A stretch of DNA of 64,000 bases, from contig NZ_RQGQ01000009.1 in NCBI RefSeq assembly GCF_004770265.1, positions 1-64,000 on the forward strand, read 5' to 3'. Below are positions 55,102 to 63,530 of the stretch, one piece after another (the first letter of the stretch is position 1; the number at the start of each line of letters is the position of its first letter). This DNA is from Leptospira congkakensis (lineage in GTDB: Bacteria > Spirochaetota > Leptospiria > Leptospirales > Leptospiraceae). The translations under genes were made by a program, and so were the position numbers. Below the pieces are notes generated by a model. The model was given only the letters and a program-made list of their open reading frames with translations, was not told the DNA's origin and ran no database searches.

Positions 55102-56496
55102 ATGGGTTACAAAACCATCCTAGGATCAAAAACCTATCATTTCCCCGAATTAAAAGATTTATTAGCGAAGGCGAGTCCACAAAGGTCTGGTGATGATCTT
55201 GCTGGTTTATCGGCCGAAAGCCAGGAAGAACGTGTCGCTGCACAAATCGCTCTTTCCGATGTTTACCTATCAGAATTTTTAAATGTAGAACTGATTCCTG
55301 CAAACAAGGATGAGGTGACCAGGCTTATCTTTGCTTCTCATAATAAAGAAGCATTCGTTTTAATCTCCCATCTCACAGTTGGTGGGTTCCGTGATTTTTT
55401 ATTATCAGAAACAACAACATCTGAAGTGATTGCCTCGATTCGATGGGGGATCACTCCAGAGATGGCTGCTGCTGTATCCAAACTTATGTCCAACCAAGAT
55501 CTAATTTTAGTTGGTAAAAAAATAAAAGTAATTACTAAGTTTAGGAATACATTGGGTTTACCGGGACGCCTTTCTGTGCGATTACAACCCAATCATCCCA
55601 CCGATGATCCAAAGGGAATCGCCGCTAGTTTGTTAGATGGTCTTCTGCTTGGAAGTGGAGACGCCGTAATTGGAATCAATCCAGCAACAGATAATATTCC
55701 AACTTCTATTGTCCTTTTGGAAATGTTGGACAATCTCATTCAGAAATATTCGATTCCCACTCAGTCTTGTATTTTATCTCACGTAACTACTTCTATGGAA
55801 GTGATGAAACGAGGAGCACCATTAGATCTGGTTTTTCAATCCATTGGGGGAACAGAAGACTTAAATAGAAGTTTCGGCATCTCTCTTTCTGTTCTCAAAG
55901 AAGCGAGAGAAATGGCACTGGCTCTCGGACGTGGAACTGTGGGAGATAATGTTATGTATTTCGAAACAGGCCAAGGAAGTGCTTTGTCCGCAGGGGCAAA
56001 TCATGGGATCGACCAACAGACGTTAGAAGTTAGAGCATACGCAGTCGCCAGAGAGTTTTCTCCGCTACTGGTCAACACGGTTGTTGGTTTTATAGGACCT
56101 GAATATTTGTATAATGGAAAACAAATTATCCGAGCCGGTTTGGAAGACCATTTTTGTGGGAAGTTACTTGGGCTACCTATGGGTGTTGATGTATGTTACA
56201 CAAATCATGCAGAGGCAGACCAAGATGATATGGATACACTGTTAACATTGTTAGGAGTTGCTGGTTGTAATTATATTATGGGGATTCCTGGTGCTGATGA
56301 TGTGATGTTGTCATATCAAAGTACATCCTTCCATGATGCTTTGTATCTAAGACAAGTTTTGGGACTCAAACCAGCTCCTGAATTTGAAAGTTGGTTACTC
56401 GATCGAGGTATTTTTTCAAACCAAAATGGATTTTTACCCAAAGAAAACAGAGCATTTGGTTTACTAGAAGAGATGTTGGGAAAATCAAATTTATGA
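55102..56496 (+). CDS. eutB: Ethanolamine ammonia-lyase large subunit EutB
   Basis: 464 residues, the full length of EutB. The N-terminal RSGDDLAGLSAESQEERVAA is the family mark, and the barrel carries GLPGRLSVRLQPNHPTDDP, then YFETGQGSALSAGANHG and the substrate-site segment GVDVCYTNHAEADQDDMD. With EutC it splits ethanolamine to acetaldehyde and ammonia, using adenosylcobalamin. Its stop overlaps the start of eutC (ATGA). No eut microcompartment genes are present, so this is the simple cytoplasmic form of the pathway. Confidence 0.95.
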   Translation: MGYKTILGSKTYHFPELKDLLAKASPQRSGDDLAGLSAESQEERVAAQIALSDVYLSEFLNVELIPANKDEVTRLIFASHNKEAFVLISHLTVGGFRDFLLSETTTSEVIASIRWGITPEMAAAVSKLMSNQDLILVGKKIKVITKFRNTLGLPGRLSVRLQPNHPTDDPKGIAASLLDGLLLGSGDAVIGINPATDNIPTSIVLLEMLDNLIQKYSIPTQSCILSHVTTSMEVMKRGAPLDLVFQSIGGTEDLNRSFGISLSVLKEAREMALALGRGTVGDNVMYFETGQGSALSAGANHGIDQQTLEVRAYAVAREFSPLLVNTVVGFIGPEYLYNGKQIIRAGLEDHFCGKLLGLPMGVDVCYTNHAEADQDDMDTLLTLLGVAGCNYIMGIPGADDVMLSYQSTSFHDALYLRQVLGLKPAPEFESWLLDRGIFSNQNGFLPKENRAFGLLEEMLGKSNL

Positions 56497-57275
56497 CTTT
56501 TTTAGAGGAATGGAAACAGTTTAGCAATGCAAGGATTGGACTTTCTAGGTTTGGAGGGTCTTTGTCCACAAAAGATGTATTACGTTTTCGTTTGGATCAT
56601 GCGAGAGCAAGGGATGCAGTTTTATTGAGTCCGAATTTTCTTAAGTTGATCCAAGAGATAGATGTTTTAGGAAAACCAAAAAATCTTTCTAGTTTGTTGG
56701 TTAAAAGCCAAGTCCATTCCAAAGAAGAATATTTACTCCGACCTGATTTGGGAAGAAGGTTGGATTTTGAATCCACTAGCAGGTTGCAACTGTTAGCTGG
56801 TAATTTTGATTTGGTTTTGGTTGGTGTAGACGGACTTTCCGCAAAGGCTATCGATGAAAATTTAGTTCCTTTTTTTAAACTTTTGATGGAATCCATAAAT
56901 AAAACCGGATTTAAACTTGCACCACTGGTTCTTTCCGAATATGGAAGAGTTGCCATCGGTGATGAAATCGGAGAAATTTTGAATGCCACACTATCTGTGG
57001 TAGCGATTGGTGAAAGACCAGGTTTATCTTCTGCTGATAGTTTGGGTGTCTACGTTACCTATAAACCGCTAGCTGGTAAAACTGATGAAAGCAGAAATTG
57101 TATTTCAAATGTTCGTCCCAATGGTTTTAGTTTTGAAAGTGCTGTAGCTAAAACAATGTATTTGATTAACGAAGCAATTCAAAGAAAACTTTCTGGAGTA
57201 GAGTTGAAAGATGAGATGCCTCCAGAGTTTTTATTACCATCCAAAGACCAAACGGCAATCACAGATGCACAGTGA
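56493..57275 (+). CDS. eutC: Ethanolamine ammonia-lyase small subunit EutC
   Basis: 260 residues. Family features: the RIGLSRFGGSLSTKDVL start, FRLDHARARDAV, then LVGVDGLSAKAI and the late SVVAIGERPGLSSADSLGVY and RNCISNVRPNG. It binds the cobalamin cofactor with EutB. The frame is open to 56391 inside eutB, but ATG 56493, overlapping the eutB stop, is the natural start (MTFLEEWKQ). Confidence 0.93.
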   Translation: MTFLEEWKQFSNARIGLSRFGGSLSTKDVLRFRLDHARARDAVLLSPNFLKLIQEIDVLGKPKNLSSLLVKSQVHSKEEYLLRPDLGRRLDFESTSRLQLLAGNFDLVLVGVDGLSAKAIDENLVPFFKLLMESINKTGFKLAPLVLSEYGRVAIGDEIGEILNATLSVVAIGERPGLSSADSLGVYVTYKPLAGKTDESRNCISNVRPNGFSFESAVAKTMYLINEAIQRKLSGVELKDEMPPEFLLPSKDQTAITDAQ

Positions 57276-57355
57276 ATGTGAATCAATCTTGAAAAAACTG
57301 AATTAGTCAGGAACAGAAGATTGACAGAAACAGTGACTTTGGTTTTTAATAAAAT

Positions 57356-57525
57356 CAATTCCGGGAGGAATGAGGTGAAACTCCTCAACTGACGGTGCAA
57401 CCGTGAATTCTCATCCTTTCGTTTTGGATGGAAAAGTCGGATCTTCCCACAAATGAATCGCCCGTAAACGATCATTCGTTCCTAGATTAAAGAAAGGATC
57501 CCGGACATAGATACTGGAATGTCCC
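57356..57525 (+). promoter_or_regulatory. Cobalamin riboswitch, copy 2
   Basis: It has the same order of conserved blocks as the riboswitch at 36320: CCGGGAGGAATGAGGTG, CTCCTC, CTGACGGTGCAACCGTGA, AAGTCGGATCTTCCC, and the same 26-base segment (57451-57476). The variable stem differs (CATCCTTTC/GTTTTGGATG), as expected of real RNA. It lies on the plus strand after eutC and before the CWC gene, so it should control the latter. Confidence 0.88.
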
Positions 57526-57576
57526 AACCTCCCCCTAACAGAGATTGAGTGACTCCTGGATCAAAGGAGATTTATC

Positions 57577-57852
57577 TTGGAAGAATCCAAACCAAATAAC
57601 TTAGAATTTTTAAAAAAATCCGAAACTAAAATCAAACATGAAGAAAAACTTTGTCCCAATTGTAATCGAAGTTTTGAATGTAAGGTTGGTTCAATCAGTC
57701 TTTGCCAATGTACAAAAGTGAACCTTTCCTTAGAGGAAAGAAATTATTTGGCTACACAGTATGCTGATTGCCTTTGTTATCAGTGTATGGAAACTCTTGC
57801 TTTTGAATATAGAATTACAAAATCTTACAAAGCTATCACATGGAGTTTTTGA
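57577..57852 (+). CDS. Cysteine-rich CWC-type protein under cobalamin riboswitch control
   Basis: 91 residues. Eight cysteines occur in pairs: LCPNC, FECKV, SLCQCTKV, and DCLCYQCMETL. This fits the small cysteine-rich CWC family, which may bind metal; the biochemical role is not known. TTG 57577 follows AAAGGAG. The cobalamin riboswitch just upstream is the only clue to its role. Confidence 0.7.
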   Translation: MEESKPNNLEFLKKSETKIKHEEKLCPNCNRSFECKVGSISLCQCTKVNLSLEERNYLATQYADCLCYQCMETLAFEYRITKSYKAITWSF

Positions 57853-57973
57853 TTCATAAAATCCACCAAACAATTGTATTATATTCTTAAAATCTTTTTC
57901 ATAAATTTTAAAATTGAATGGTAAAAAATCTTAACTAGTGGCTCTATTAGCATAAATAGGGCGAAACTTCATT

Positions 57974-59071
57974 GTGATTGGTATATTTTTTTTAGTGCCG
58001 TTGTTTGCTTCTTTGGCAAATCTAAGTTGTTTTATTGAAAATATCACTCGAGACCATCGTTTTCATCGACTCCTCAGCATCTTTTATTTTACCATCGGGG
58101 TTCAGAATGCGGCAACAGCTGCTCTTTGTTTTGCACCCGATGAGACCGCAGGAATCGCCTTTTGGATATTCCAATGCCATTCTTTTTTTCTTTTGGCTCC
58201 CGTCCTTGTTGCTTTGTGTTCTTTTTGTACGGGGCGACGATTATTTAATAAAGCAACCATATCCATCGCAATTTATGCCTTGGTAGTCGATTTACTTTGT
58301 TCCTCTATTCCTAAAACGATCGTTTATGGATTTGTTAAGTTTTCTTTTGGTCTCGCACCGATGTTAACTATCTTTGGCGGCATTCTGGGTGGATCGGTTC
58401 ATTTTTTCGCCATAACCATTTCTTTATACTTTGTTCTTTCTCCTTTGGAATGGAATTCTTTCTTTAATAGAAAAACATTTATATTAGCATTATGTGTTTG
58501 GTGGTTTAGTCTTTTTTCGAATTTTTTGCCTATGTATGGATTTGATTTCCCGCCTTTACATCCTGTTGTCGATGCTACTATTTCTGTTTTGTTGTCTATT
58601 TATCTGAATCGTTATAATGCATCAAAACCAAGTATCTATAGTTTGATTGCATCCATCCTCATCTCACTTGCTGTGGGTTTGATCATTGGGATTTTGGTTT
58701 TAGCCATCATACCTGTTTTTACATTTAGAGAGTTGATTGTCTCAATTGTAACTACGTTAACAAGTTTATTGTTTTTTACGTATTTATTAAAATCTACTTT
58801 AAAAGATAATAAACCTGACTTATCTTTTTCTCTCCCTCTCGAAAACTATAGTTTATCTAAACAAGAACTTAGAATTTGTGAATTGATTGCAGAAGGCCAT
58901 AGCCGTTCCTTCATTCGTTTGGTTTTGAATGTTTCAGATGGAACCTTACGGAATCATTTAAAGAATATTTATGCCAAAGTTTTGCCTGAGACGAACACAA
59001 CTTCAAAAGACCAATTACAACGTTTAACAGTATTTTTGTCCAAACAAAAGTTGGCCACAAACGAATCATAA
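57974..59071 (+). CDS. Membrane protein with C-terminal LuxR-type HTH
   Basis: 365 residues. About seven or eight hydrophobic segments fill residues 1-280. The end is a LuxR/FixJ-type HTH (about 295-350): LSKQELRICELIAEGHSRSF, then SDGTLRNHLKNIYAKV. A DNA-binding domain tethered to the membrane is uncommon; it may act like membrane-bound one-component regulators, or be released by cleavage. GTG 57974. Confidence 0.8.
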   Translation: MIGIFFLVPLFASLANLSCFIENITRDHRFHRLLSIFYFTIGVQNAATAALCFAPDETAGIAFWIFQCHSFFLLAPVLVALCSFCTGRRLFNKATISIAIYALVVDLLCSSIPKTIVYGFVKFSFGLAPMLTIFGGILGGSVHFFAITISLYFVLSPLEWNSFFNRKTFILALCVWWFSLFSNFLPMYGFDFPPLHPVVDATISVLLSIYLNRYNASKPSIYSLIASILISLAVGLIIGILVLAIIPVFTFRELIVSIVTTLTSLLFFTYLLKSTLKDNKPDLSFSLPLENYSLSKQELRICELIAEGHSRSFIRLVLNVSDGTLRNHLKNIYAKVLPETNTTSKDQLQRLTVFLSKQKLATNES

Positions 59072-59103
59072 AGTGATGGTTTGAAAGTTTCTGCGTTAGT
59101 AAT

Positions 59104-60066
59104 TTATTGTTCCACACATACTAGTTCATGAATTGTGGAGCAGGGTTGCGGCCCACGGCCTGCTGTGAGTGTAACGACATCGTTAGTATACGCATCACCG
59201 GAAATTCCTGTTTCTGATCCTGAATTGGTTATCCATTTTTTACAAGTAGCGTTTGTATTCGTTGTCCAATCTGTATTGAGGCCCGTCCAATGGTCTGACG
59301 TTATATTCGTGATGGGTATGGAGATTCCCGTAGTAAACAATCCGTTGTTATTTGAGGATTCAATATTGGATCCATTATCTTGAATGTATGCCTGGTTTGC
59401 TTTAAAAACCCAATCAATTTTTTTTTCTCCTGAATTAGGAGTGAAACTTGCTCTCCTTGACTCTCCATCAACGACCATTGCTTTGAACTTTCCTGTCCCC
59501 GGGTAGTTCGGATCTGACTGACAAAATGAATCAAAATTTGATGCCTTCCCGACATTGGCAGGATAGGAATTTTGGGTCACAAAAATTTTACAGTTTGTGC
59601 AAGCTGCAAAACAATTGATTTCAATTTCAGTAATATCTTTGTTAAAAATTTTTCCATTTGGATTTACCAATTCACAGAAATTTCCTTGTGGTTGGTTTGA
59701 AAAATTGACTTCGTATGGAGAACCAATAGAGATTCGATTGGGAAAAGAAAATTCTGTGCTACCAGGAGGTACATTGAGTGATGTATCTTGATTCAGAATT
59801 AATATCAGACCTGCGCCGGTTAGACCTGATATTTTACCGCCAACACTAAAGTTTGTATGATTTGTGTTGGCGTTTGACAAACAATGGGAGCTTTTGTCAC
59901 CTAAGATTGATTTGACTACCATGGTTTTAGAAAATGATTCTGAACTTAGGTCACAACTGTTATCCATTTGCGATGGGTCACAATTTGTGAAGAGACCTAA
60001 AGATAAAAATAAAATGGTTATATTACCAGTTAGGCTTTGTACATTAACGTAAGCGTTTTCATTCAT
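59104..60066 (-). CDS. DUF1554 lipoprotein
   Basis: About 320 residues. The leader ends in LGLFTNC and the shared module follows (DPSQMDNSCDLSSESF, then HC). Next comes the Ig-like module ending in EIEINC, also seen in the large lipoprotein at 22329, then a DUF1554 domain: CKIFVTQNSYPANVG, RRASFTPNSGEKKIDWVF and the final HELVCVEQ. The start is ATG 60066, overlapping the preceding gene's stop by eight bases, which points to coupled translation. Confidence 0.83.
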   Translation of the reverse strand: MNENAYVNVQSLTGNITILFLSLGLFTNCDPSQMDNSCDLSSESFSKTMVVKSILGDKSSHCLSNANTNHTNFSVGGKISGLTGAGLILILNQDTSLNVPPGSTEFSFPNRISIGSPYEVNFSNQPQGNFCELVNPNGKIFNKDITEIEINCFAACTNCKIFVTQNSYPANVGKASNFDSFCQSDPNYPGTGKFKAMVVDGESRRASFTPNSGEKKIDWVFKANQAYIQDNGSNIESSNNNGLFTTGISIPITNITSDHWTGLNTDWTTNTNATCKKWITNSGSETGISGDAYTNDVVTLTAGRGPQPCSTIHELVCVEQ

Positions 60067-61021
60067 TGGGAATGACAACGTATCCTTTTAAGATCGAAAA
60101 ACGATAAGGTTGGTTCACCGTGAGGAATGAGCTAATTTCTGCGCAAAGAAATTCTTTTTCATGAATTCCAAAGTTCGTTTTAATTGTATGTTCACCTGCT
60201 TTTGGAGTACCAATTGATAAATCAACTCTTGGTGCAATAGTTTCGGGTAAACTTCTTGGACTTAAAGCCGTAAGATCTAGAGAAAGAGAAGTTCCATCAA
60301 TCGGAAGATTGTATTTTACCGTAATTTCAATCTTATCACCTAACTGATTTGTTTCGAAACAATGGTCGACACAATTTCCAAACGTTCCTGGTGTTTTGAT
60401 TGCTTCCGCACATTTTCTAGCATGCCCAATCTTGAGTTGTTTTGTTGAAATTCCAAATTCATTTTTTGCAACAACGAACACTTTGTACTTTTTGTCCGAA
60501 TCTACGAGGAAAGTATGACCTGAAAAATTTCCTGCAGTTCGGTTTAGAGTCTGTAATGCATTGGTTACAGTTCCATCCGGTTGTAGTTCCATATTTTTTT
60601 TACCGAAGTAAAAGTTGAGTTCTGTATTCGCTGGGACAGGATTTTGAAAGCTAACGCTTGATTTTTGAAATTGTAGAAGGCCTTTTGTGGAATAGGGGTC
60701 ATCCGCTGGGTTGGCATTGTTTGTAATAAAGGAAACATCGTTGAGTATCGGTGCACTTGATGTTGGTTCACCGACGGCAATAGGAATGGTTTGTCCTCCC
60801 GTTCCTGTTGGGTTGTTTCCAAGCTGTGAAGTTGTGTTTGCATCTGCAGAAACCAATAGAGGAATGAGAAGGGTTTTTGGATCTGAAGATGTACCTTCGC
60901 ATTTTAGAAATAAAAGAGAAAGGCCCGTCATCAGGAGAACTGGTAGGTTCCAACGAACAAACTGAATGGTCCTTCGGTGAAGCCTGTCAAAATGTCGAAT
61001 TGTTTGGTTGGGTGTTTTCAT
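60059..61021 (-). CDS. Hypothetical lipoprotein preceding the DUF1554 gene
   Basis: About 320 residues. The leader is long but ends in a good lipobox (LLFLKC). The mature part begins with a low-complexity Thr/Gly/Asn stretch and then beta-rich sequence; four cysteines (HARKCAEAI, NCVDHCFETN, FLCAEIS) suggest disulfides. I do not recognise a domain. The frame is open to 61057; I chose ATG 61021 (MKTPNQTIRH), the last Met before the leader. It is co-transcribed with the DUF1554 gene. Confidence 0.62.
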   Translation of the reverse strand: MKTPNQTIRHFDRLHRRTIQFVRWNLPVLLMTGLSLLFLKCEGTSSDPKTLLIPLLVSADANTTSQLGNNPTGTGGQTIPIAVGEPTSSAPILNDVSFITNNANPADDPYSTKGLLQFQKSSVSFQNPVPANTELNFYFGKKNMELQPDGTVTNALQTLNRTAGNFSGHTFLVDSDKKYKVFVVAKNEFGISTKQLKIGHARKCAEAIKTPGTFGNCVDHCFETNQLGDKIEITVKYNLPIDGTSLSLDLTALSPRSLPETIAPRVDLSIGTPKAGEHTIKTNFGIHEKEFLCAEISSFLTVNQPYRFSILKGYVVIPNE

Positions 61022-61274
61022 GCACCAAAGGTAACATGGTCCAGCCTTTCTTACCATGTCCTGGATGTCACGAGTGGGAAATTCAGCCTATCCCAAATGT
61101 CATGTTTTGGTTTTTTGCCGGTCTTTCCTTGATTTACAAAGTAGGGTGATGGAAAGTGAGGGCATTTCGATTTCCAATAGGTGGATATTCACGTAAGGGA
61201 CAAAAGTAAACTCACTTTCTTTTTCTAGCTGCTGGAATTGGAGATTCGCTTCCCTTTTTCAGTCGCTCAAAAAG

Positions 61275-61326
61275 GAAACTTAGTTACCTTTTGCCCAGGT
61301 TGAAATTCGAAACTCAGTTACCTTTT
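61275..61326 (+). repeat. Two direct repeats upstream of the GST operon
   Basis: GAAACTTAGTTACCTTTT (61275-61292) and GAAACTCAGTTACCTTTT (61309-61326) differ at one base and are spaced by 34 bp. They could be binding sites of a regulator. Between 61022 and 61274 nothing else was recognised. Confidence 0.5.
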
Positions 61327-61349
61327 ATACTCAGTTGACTTTTTTTGGA

Positions 61350-61426
61350 ATAGTTATCCAAATAGATAACTATTTTTTCTTGCAAGATTTCAGGAGAATT
61401 TAATAGTTTTCCATATGGATAACTAT
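61350..61426. promoter_or_regulatory. Tandem operators of the GST-ArsR-SRPBCC operon
   Basis: Site 1 (61350-61373) is ATAGTTATC-N6-GATAACTAT, a perfect inverted repeat. Site 2 (61403-61426) is ATAGTTTTC-N6-GATAACTAT, with the same spacing, one changed base in one arm, and the ATG of the GST gene (61415) inside it. The sites are 53 bp apart. They fit binding of the ArsR-type protein encoded by the second gene, to repress its own operon. Confidence 0.65.
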
Positions 61427-62119
61427 CAGACTCCAAACCTATTGCTTTACATCCACCCCCTTGCCTCCTTTTGTCATAAGGTTTTGATTGCCCTTTATGA
61501 AAATGGAACAGAATTTGAATCTCGGATTGTGGATTTGATGTCAGAAGAGTCCAGTGCAGAACTCTTTGCTTATTGGCCTGTTGGTAAAATCCCTCTGCTT
61601 CGAGACCGGATGCGGGCGAAAACGGTTCCTGAGACCTCCATCATCATTGAGTATCTAAACGAATTTTATCCAGGGAAAGAAAAACTCATTCCCAGTGACC
61701 CGACACTTGCGTTGGAAACGAGACTTTGGGATCGTTTTTTCGATCTCTATATCAGCGAACCTATGCAGAAGATCGTTGTGGATCGTTTGCGACCAGAGGG
61801 TCAGAGCGACAAACTTGGAGTAGAACAAGCATACCAGAAATTTCCCATTGCTTATGATATGTTGGAGGGACAATTACAATCTCAGCCCTTCATCGCTGGT
61901 GAAACTTTTAGTATGGCAGATTGTTCGGCTGTGCCTGCTTTGTTTTACGCGGATACAATTCTAAGTTTTCGGAATACACATCCCAAACTCACAAACTATT
62001 TTGAACGGTTACTCGAAAGAAAGTCCGTAAAACGTATGATAGCTGAAGCAGAACCATATTTTCATATGTATCCACTTTATGATAAAATTCCCAAACGATT
62101 TCTAAATGAAAAAAATTAA
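61415..62119 (+). CDS. Glutathione S-transferase family protein
   Basis: 234 residues, two-domain GST: N-terminal thioredoxin fold with LLLYIHPLASFCHKVLIALY and the cis-Pro segment GKIPLL, the E-T-S motif (PETSIIIEYLN), and a helical C-terminal domain with GETFSMADCSAVPAL. It conjugates or reduces small electrophiles. It is first in an operon with an ArsR-type regulator and an SRPBCC protein. Confidence 0.9.
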   Translation: MDNYQTPNLLLYIHPLASFCHKVLIALYENGTEFESRIVDLMSEESSAELFAYWPVGKIPLLRDRMRAKTVPETSIIIEYLNEFYPGKEKLIPSDPTLALETRLWDRFFDLYISEPMQKIVVDRLRPEGQSDKLGVEQAYQKFPIAYDMLEGQLQSQPFIAGETFSMADCSAVPALFYADTILSFRNTHPKLTNYFERLLERKSVKRMIAEAEPYFHMYPLYDKIPKRFLNEKN

Positions 62120-62160
62120 GGATAATCTCATATGAACAAGATGATGATGTTTATTACTTT

Positions 62161-62508
62161 ATGAAGTCTAATACCATTGGTTTGGAACATATCTTTCATG
62201 CACTTAGTGACCGCAGTCGGTTGAATATGGTGGAACGATTGAGCCTAGGTCCTCTATCTGTGAAAGAGTTGGCAGAGCCACTCTCTATGGCGTTACCTTC
62301 TGTTTTAAAACATTTAAAAGTGTTGGAAGAGGGTGGCATAGTTGTTTCTGAGAAGTCAGGAAGGGTTCGCACATATAGATTGGATCCTGCCCAACTTTCG
62401 AGTATTGATTCTTGGATGGCAAAAAGAAAAGCTGCTTGGAACAAACGTTTTGACAAGTTGGAAAGTTTTTTAATCGAATCATCGGATGAAAATTCCGACG
62501 GAACATAA
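62161..62508 (+). CDS. ArsR-family transcriptional regulator
   Basis: 115 residues, winged HTH: IFHALSDRSRLNMVERLS, then SVKELAEPLSMALPSVLKHL and the wing GGIVVSEKSGRVRTYRL. No obvious metal-binding cysteines, so it may sense a small molecule, as do similar proteins next to SRPBCC genes. It very likely binds the two operators at 61350-61426. Confidence 0.92.
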   Translation: MKSNTIGLEHIFHALSDRSRLNMVERLSLGPLSVKELAEPLSMALPSVLKHLKVLEEGGIVVSEKSGRVRTYRLDPAQLSSIDSWMAKRKAAWNKRFDKLESFLIESSDENSDGT

Positions 62509-62524
62509 AATGAAAGGAGGACAA

Positions 62525-62992
62525 ATGAACCACTCTACTTTTACTATCGAAAGGATATTGCCGGCTTCTAAAGAAAGATCTTTTGCCGCATGGGCGAATG
62601 CAGATTCCAAACGAAGATGGTTTGCTTGCCATGATGATTGGAAAACTGTTGAGTTTAGTTTGGATTTTAAAGTGGGCGGAAAAGAATCCAATTTAGTAGT
62701 GACTCCTTCAGGAAGTCGTCATGTTTTTGATGCAACTTTTTATGACATCGTCCCCAATGAACGAATTGTATATGCCTTTGGTATGTATGTAAATGACATT
62801 CGTATTTCTGTTTCTTTGGTTACTGTTTTATTTGAGTCACCGCTGGAAGGTAGAACTAAAATGACTTTTACCGAACAAATTGTACTTTTAAAAGAACCTG
62901 GTAATAATGAAGGATTTCCAGAAGAGGAAGTTCGCGGCCGTGTAGAAGGGACAAACGCAGGATTTGATCGGCTTGAAAAAGAATTCACCTAG
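62525..62992 (+). CDS. SRPBCC/AHSA1-type protein
   Basis: 155 residues. The AHSA1-like START fold is seen in FTIERILPASKERSFAAWA, FKVGGKESNLV, IVPNERIVYAF and a late GTNAGFDRLEKEF. It binds a hydrophobic ligand. ATG 62525 follows AAGGAGG; the frame is open to 62486 inside the regulator gene but that start has no binding site. Confidence 0.9.
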   Translation: MNHSTFTIERILPASKERSFAAWANADSKRRWFACHDDWKTVEFSLDFKVGGKESNLVVTPSGSRHVFDATFYDIVPNERIVYAFGMYVNDIRISVSLVTVLFESPLEGRTKMTFTEQIVLLKEPGNNEGFPEEEVRGRVEGTNAGFDRLEKEFT

Positions 62993-63050
62993 TGGCTCCC
63001 TTGATCGGAAGCCCTCGGGAAAAAATCTGATTCAGTATCTGATAAAAGAT

Positions 63051-63425
63051 TTAAACAGGATATAAAAACTCGTAAAAAGTTCCATTGACCATAGGAACTC
63101 TAATATTTTTGATATCTTTTGTTTCTTCTTCCGATTCTAAGTATTGAAAAAAAGTTTTTTCAGGTTTGTAAAAGTATTTGGTTCTAGTTCGTTCCAATGA
63201 TGCAAGGGAATTCTGGATGTTGGTTTCTTTTGATTCATTTTGATTGAAGAATTGAAAGAGTTTACGGTTTGTTGCAGACGCAGGAAGAGAACATTCCCAA
63301 CAAATTTCTTCCTCAATGGATAAAATCTCATCGTATAACTCAGAGTGGTTTGTTGGGCCACCGAGTGCTGCCAGTTGCAAAGAAAGATCATAATACTCTT
63401 CTAGTAGGGATTCAATGTATTCCAT
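63051..63425 (-). CDS. Hypothetical protein
   Basis: 124 residues, no signal peptide or membrane segment. The N-terminal half looks like a helical hairpin (MEYIESLLEEYYDLSLQLAA) with acidic residues; there are two cysteines (ICWECSLP) near residue 42. No family recognised. Nothing else in 62993-63050. Confidence 0.55.
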   Translation of the reverse strand: MEYIESLLEEYYDLSLQLAALGGPTNHSELYDEILSIEEEICWECSLPASATNRKLFQFFNQNESKETNIQNSLASLERTRTKYFYKPEKTFFQYLESEEETKDIKNIRVPMVNGTFYEFLYPV

Positions 63426-63490
63426 ATTGGTTAACCTCTAAAAACCAGAATACCATCCAGGTAGGACAAAATAGCGGGGTTGTTTGAAAC

Positions 63491-63518
63491 TAGGGATTTT
63501 TTTTGAAAAAAATCCCTA
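63491..63518 (-). terminator. Terminator of the deoxyribosyltransferase-like gene
   Basis: TAGGGATTTTTTTTGAAAAAAATCCCTA is an almost perfect inverted repeat just after the stop of the next gene (minus strand). Because its arms hold runs of A and T it can work in both directions. Confidence 0.65.
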
Positions 63519-63530
63519 AAAAACCAAGAT

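Noticed and set aside
57356..57525. Control of eutBC by the nearby cobalamin riboswitch
   Set aside because: The riboswitch lies after eutC on the same strand, so it can only act on the downstream gene.
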